From the NCBI GenBank assembly GCA_964454255.1, contig CAYVSY010000052.1, forward strand, positions 1 through 5,985: 5,985 bases of DNA, given 5' to 3'. Source of the DNA: CAYVSY01 sp964454255. Lineage in GTDB: Bacteria > Bacillota_I > Bacilli_A > RF39 > UBA660. Positions within the stretch are counted from its first letter, which is position 1, and every line of letters starts with the position of its first letter. Under the pieces are notes generated by a model. It was not told where the DNA came from. It did no database searches and was given only the letters and a program-made list of their open reading frames with translations. Positions 4,021-5,985 of the stretch are shown in pieces. A program made the translations under genes and the position numbers.

Positions 4021-5661
4021 ATATATTTGGTCAAATAAATCGAAAAAGCCAGGCATTAATGTTGTTGTTGGCATTAATGTAGTAGTAATATATGGATTTT
4101 GGGTTATTGTAAAATTATCAATTTCGTTACCATTAATATCAATTACATTAACGGTCATAATATTATCATCAATACTTATTTTACAATAATGATAAGCTGT
4201 AAATCCAGTAATAATATTTGGATAATTTAAATCAATTTGACGTAATGGCGCACCACCACCAGCAGTAGTAATGTGGTAAACATCTGTTCCATAATTATTA
4301 ACTAAAGCTTTTGCATAATAGTGGTTGTGTCCAACAAAAACAATTCTAACATTATATTCTTCAAATAATGGTTCATAAGAATTTTGTATTATTGGATCGT
4401 TTACTTGTGATCCATTTGCAGACCATCCTGGTCTATTGAAATAAACAATTTTCCATGTTTTTGTTGATGCAGACAATGCAGAAACAAACCAATTGTATTG
4501 TGTTGAACCTGAATCATAATCAGAATAATCTGTATTATTATCAAGTACAAAGAATTGAATTGGACCATATGTATAAGTATAATAGCAGTTTGGTCTGAAT
4601 GGATCAGGTGTAGTTTCGTTTATATATGGATATTGAAAATATTTTTTAAATGGTTCACCAACATCATGATTTCCCATAGCTGATAAATATGGTCTATTTG
4701 CAAGCATATATTTTAAATTTGTTAGTTCTTTATTAAAAAATTCGAAATCCCAATAATCTTCTGCATAACCAAATTCAATAAGATCACCCATTGATATAAT
4801 TATTGAATTATAATCTTCATCAGAAGTTATTTGTGCTGCTAATTGATCATGTGTGGTGTAATCTGTTCTCGTATCACCGTATGCAATAAATTTCACAGAA
4901 GATTCAATGTTATTTGGTGCAGAATTAAAACTACCAAAATAATTTGTACCATTAATATTTATTTTATAATAATATTTTGTGTTATTTGTTAATCCAGTAA
5001 TTGTATATCTATGTTGATGATCATCACCATATTCAGAATTGTTAATTGTTCCATCAGAATATTCTGTTGTTGTACCCCAACTGATATTATCTATTGATGT
5101 TTGTAAATTTTGCCAATGAATTGTCATTTCTGTGTTTACATTGTTATAGATAATATATGGATTTTTCCTAATTATTGGTACAAGCGTTGTCGTTGTTGTC
5201 GTTGTCACTGGTGCTTCAGTCGTTGTTGTCGTTGTTGTTGGTGCTTCAGTCGTTGTTGTCGTTGTCGTTGTTGGTGTGAGTGTTGTCGTTGTCGTTGTCG
5301 TTGCTGGTATATATGGATATATTGATATTTGTGATTTTTCCCAATCGTCATTAGAACTAATAAGAAAATTTATTAATTTACCATTGTTATATTTAATTTT
5401 AGCTATATTTTTTATAAAATATTCTATAAAATTATAAATTAACGTTATATTATCATTATTTTTTGAAAGATAGTCTAATAAATTTTTACTATTACCTTTA
5501 CCGTGTAAATTATGTGGTATATTAGTGAAATCTAATTCCATTGTAGTGAAAAAAGAAATTTTATTATCATTTAGGAAAACTATAATATTTTCATATTTTC
5601 CTGTTTTTAATTTAAAGTGGACAATATGTTTATTGAACCAGCAAGTTGATTTAATAGTCAT
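4012..5661 (-). CDS. Purple acid phosphatase-like protein with Thr-rich linkers
   Basis: The 549 residues divide into four parts. Residues 1-117 are unrecognised. Residues 118-163 are a mucin-like linker (T7-8 blocks separated by LTP, EAP). Residues 165-248 are an FN3-like PAP N-terminal domain (MTIHWQN, YTITGLTNNTKYYYKI). A metallophosphatase domain runs from about 256 to 520, followed by a TTTLMP-TTTLMP tail. Metal motifs are YGDTR (D263), MGDL (D293), GNHD (N331, H332, D333) and GHNHYY (H445, H447). The usual His of the fourth motif appears as N409 (VYFNRPGWS), so activity may be altered. There is no signal peptide. Secreted PAPs hydrolyse phosphate monoesters. Here the Thr linkers and absent leader suggest a phage structural or surface protein that is possibly glycosylated, which is inference. 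It follows the 103-residue gene after 3 nt. Confidence 0.87.
   Translation of the reverse strand: MTIKSTCWFNKHIVHFKLKTGKYENIIVFLNDNKISFFTTMELDFTNIPHNLHGKGNSKNLLDYLSKNNDNITLIYNFIEYFIKNIAKIKYNNGKLINFLISSNDDWEKSQISIYPYIPATTTTTTTLTPTTTTTTTTEAPTTTTTTTEAPVTTTTTTTLVPIIRKNPYIIYNNVNTEMTIHWQNLQTSIDNISWGTTTEYSDGTINNSEYGDDHQHRYTITGLTNNTKYYYKININGTNYFGSFNSAPNNIESSVKFIAYGDTRTDYTTHDQLAAQITSDEDYNSIIISMGDLIEFGYAEDYWDFEFFNKELTNLKYMLANRPYLSAMGNHDVGEPFKKYFQYPYINETTPDPFRPNCYYTYTYGPIQFFVLDNNTDYSDYDSGSTQYNWFVSALSASTKTWKIVYFNRPGWSANGSQVNDPIIQNSYEPLFEEYNVRIVFVGHNHYYAKALVNNYGTDVYHITTAGGGAPLRQIDLNYPNIITGFTAYHYCKISIDDNIMTVNVIDINGNEIDNFTITQNPYITTTLMPTTTLMPGFFDLFDQIYLI
4051..4086 (-). repeat. Two-copy coding repeat TTTLMP
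   Basis: Two consecutive 18-nt units encode TTTLMP twice (residues 526-537 of the 549-residue protein). In DNA both share GGCATTAATGT on the plus strand, but the Thr codons differ. It echoes the Thr linker near the N-terminus and separates the catalytic domain from a short hydrophobic tail (GFFDLFDQIYLI). Confidence 0.75.
5185..5301 (-). repeat. Thr-codon repeat tract encoding mucin-like linker
   Basis: The tract encodes residues 121-159: runs of seven or eight Thr separated by LTP, EAP and EAPV. At DNA level it is built of alternating ACA and ACG codons, with a longer unit (GGTGCTTCAGTCGTTGTTGT on the plus strand) present twice at about 5210-5229 and 5240-5259. GC content and ACG use are far above the rest of the gene. 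Such tracts vary in length by slippage. Confidence 0.9.
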
Positions 5662-5664
5662 TTT

Positions 5665-5976
5665 TTATATTATTTTTTTTACATCATCTAATCGTTTATT
5701 TGAAAATATCCAACCTGGACGTTTATCACCTGTTTTAGGATCAGTAAGAAATTTATTATATTTACAACCTAATAAATTTAATTTATCTTTTATTTTTATT
5801 GTATCAGTTCCAAAAAGTGCATAAGAATATTCAGAATATTTGACTAATTCAATATTTAATTTTTCATAATCATTCTTAGATTTTATGTGTTTTAATTCTT
5901 TTTTTTCTTCTTTTGATTTTTTTTCTATCGTTGGTGTTTCTGGTTTAAATGATAATATCAAATCGGATAATGCCAT
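5665..5976 (-). CDS. Small protein with a YSEYSYALFG...GWIFS domain
   Basis: The 103-residue protein has a charged, Lys-rich N-terminal half (residues 17-45) and a compact C-terminal domain: YSEYSYALFGTDTIKIKDKL, then LGCKYNKFL, then KRPGWIFSNKR (about residues 47-94). This pattern (YSExSxxxFGxT, K.xLxxLGxKxNxxL, GWIFS) resembles, from memory, a short domain recurring in phages, mobile-element proteins and large DNA viruses. Its function is not known to me. It is probably cytoplasmic and possibly nucleic-acid associated given its basic character. The ATG at 5976 is 9 nt from the window edge and no SD is seen. It is the first visible gene of a unit with the PAP-like gene 3 nt downstream. An upstream promoter lies outside the window, if present. 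Confidence 0.7.
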   Translation of the reverse strand: MALSDLILSFKPETPTIEKKSKEEKKELKHIKSKNDYEKLNIELVKYSEYSYALFGTDTIKIKDKLNLLGCKYNKFLTDPKTGDKRPGWIFSNKRLDDVKKII

Positions 5977-5985
5977 ATTGTTTCC

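Noticed and set aside
5185..5301. CRISPR-like repeat array
   Set aside because: The units are a codon-level repeat of 3-30 nt with no unique spacers of constant length.
5110..5325. Plus-strand Cys/Arg-rich frame across the Thr tract
   Set aside because: Its CRCR repeats are just the antisense reading of the ACA/ACG Thr codons in the PAP-like gene.

Overview
The window looks like part of an uncultivated bacteriophage (or phage-derived element) of a Bacteroidetes host. The evidence is the strongly A+T-rich sequence, short tightly packed genes switching strand in blocks, A-rich start contexts without clear Shine-Dalgarno sites, and two copies of the Bacteroidetes -7 promoter box TATCTTTG (18-25 and 2874-2881), each just upstream of a plus-strand gene. 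TAA, TGA and TAG are all used as terminal stops, so the standard bacterial code fits. A run of ten N (800-809) marks a scaffold join, so this is probably an assembled metagenomic contig. The phage assignment is inference: no capsid, terminase or polymerase gene is visible.

Layout. (1) 1-461, plus strand: promoter and a 139-residue protein of unknown function. (2) 435-872: no intact gene. It holds an unusually GC-rich stretch with nested inverted repeats (435-544), an open frame without a start codon that looks like real coding sequence (636-799), and the N gap. (3) 873-2817, minus strand: small phage-type genes read right to left. They are a probably frameshifted Cys-rich small protein, a 63-residue protein, a possible 24-residue micro-ORF, a terminator, an RNase H-like DUF458/YkuK-type protein, a second terminator, and a 2H phosphoesterase with both HxT motifs. 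(4) 2818-2905: divergent promoter region. (5) 2906-4020, plus strand: a calcineurin-like metallophosphoesterase overlapping by 4 nt an S4-like RNA-binding protein. (6) 3982-4013: one hairpin acting as a bidirectional terminator between convergent gene blocks. (7) 4012-5976, minus strand: a 103-residue gene followed after 3 nt by a 549-residue purple-acid-phosphatase-like protein with mucin-like Thr-rich linkers, possibly a virion surface protein.

How the genes may work together. Four proteins in about 5 kb belong to folds that act on phosphoesters or nucleic acids: a 2H phosphoesterase, an RNase H-like protein, a calcineurin-like phosphoesterase and a PAP-like phosphatase. The intracellular ones suit RNA processing or repair, or destruction of cyclic-nucleotide defence signals. 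The Thr-rich PAP-like protein looks more like an exposed structural or enzymatic component. These roles are inferred from folds and motifs only.
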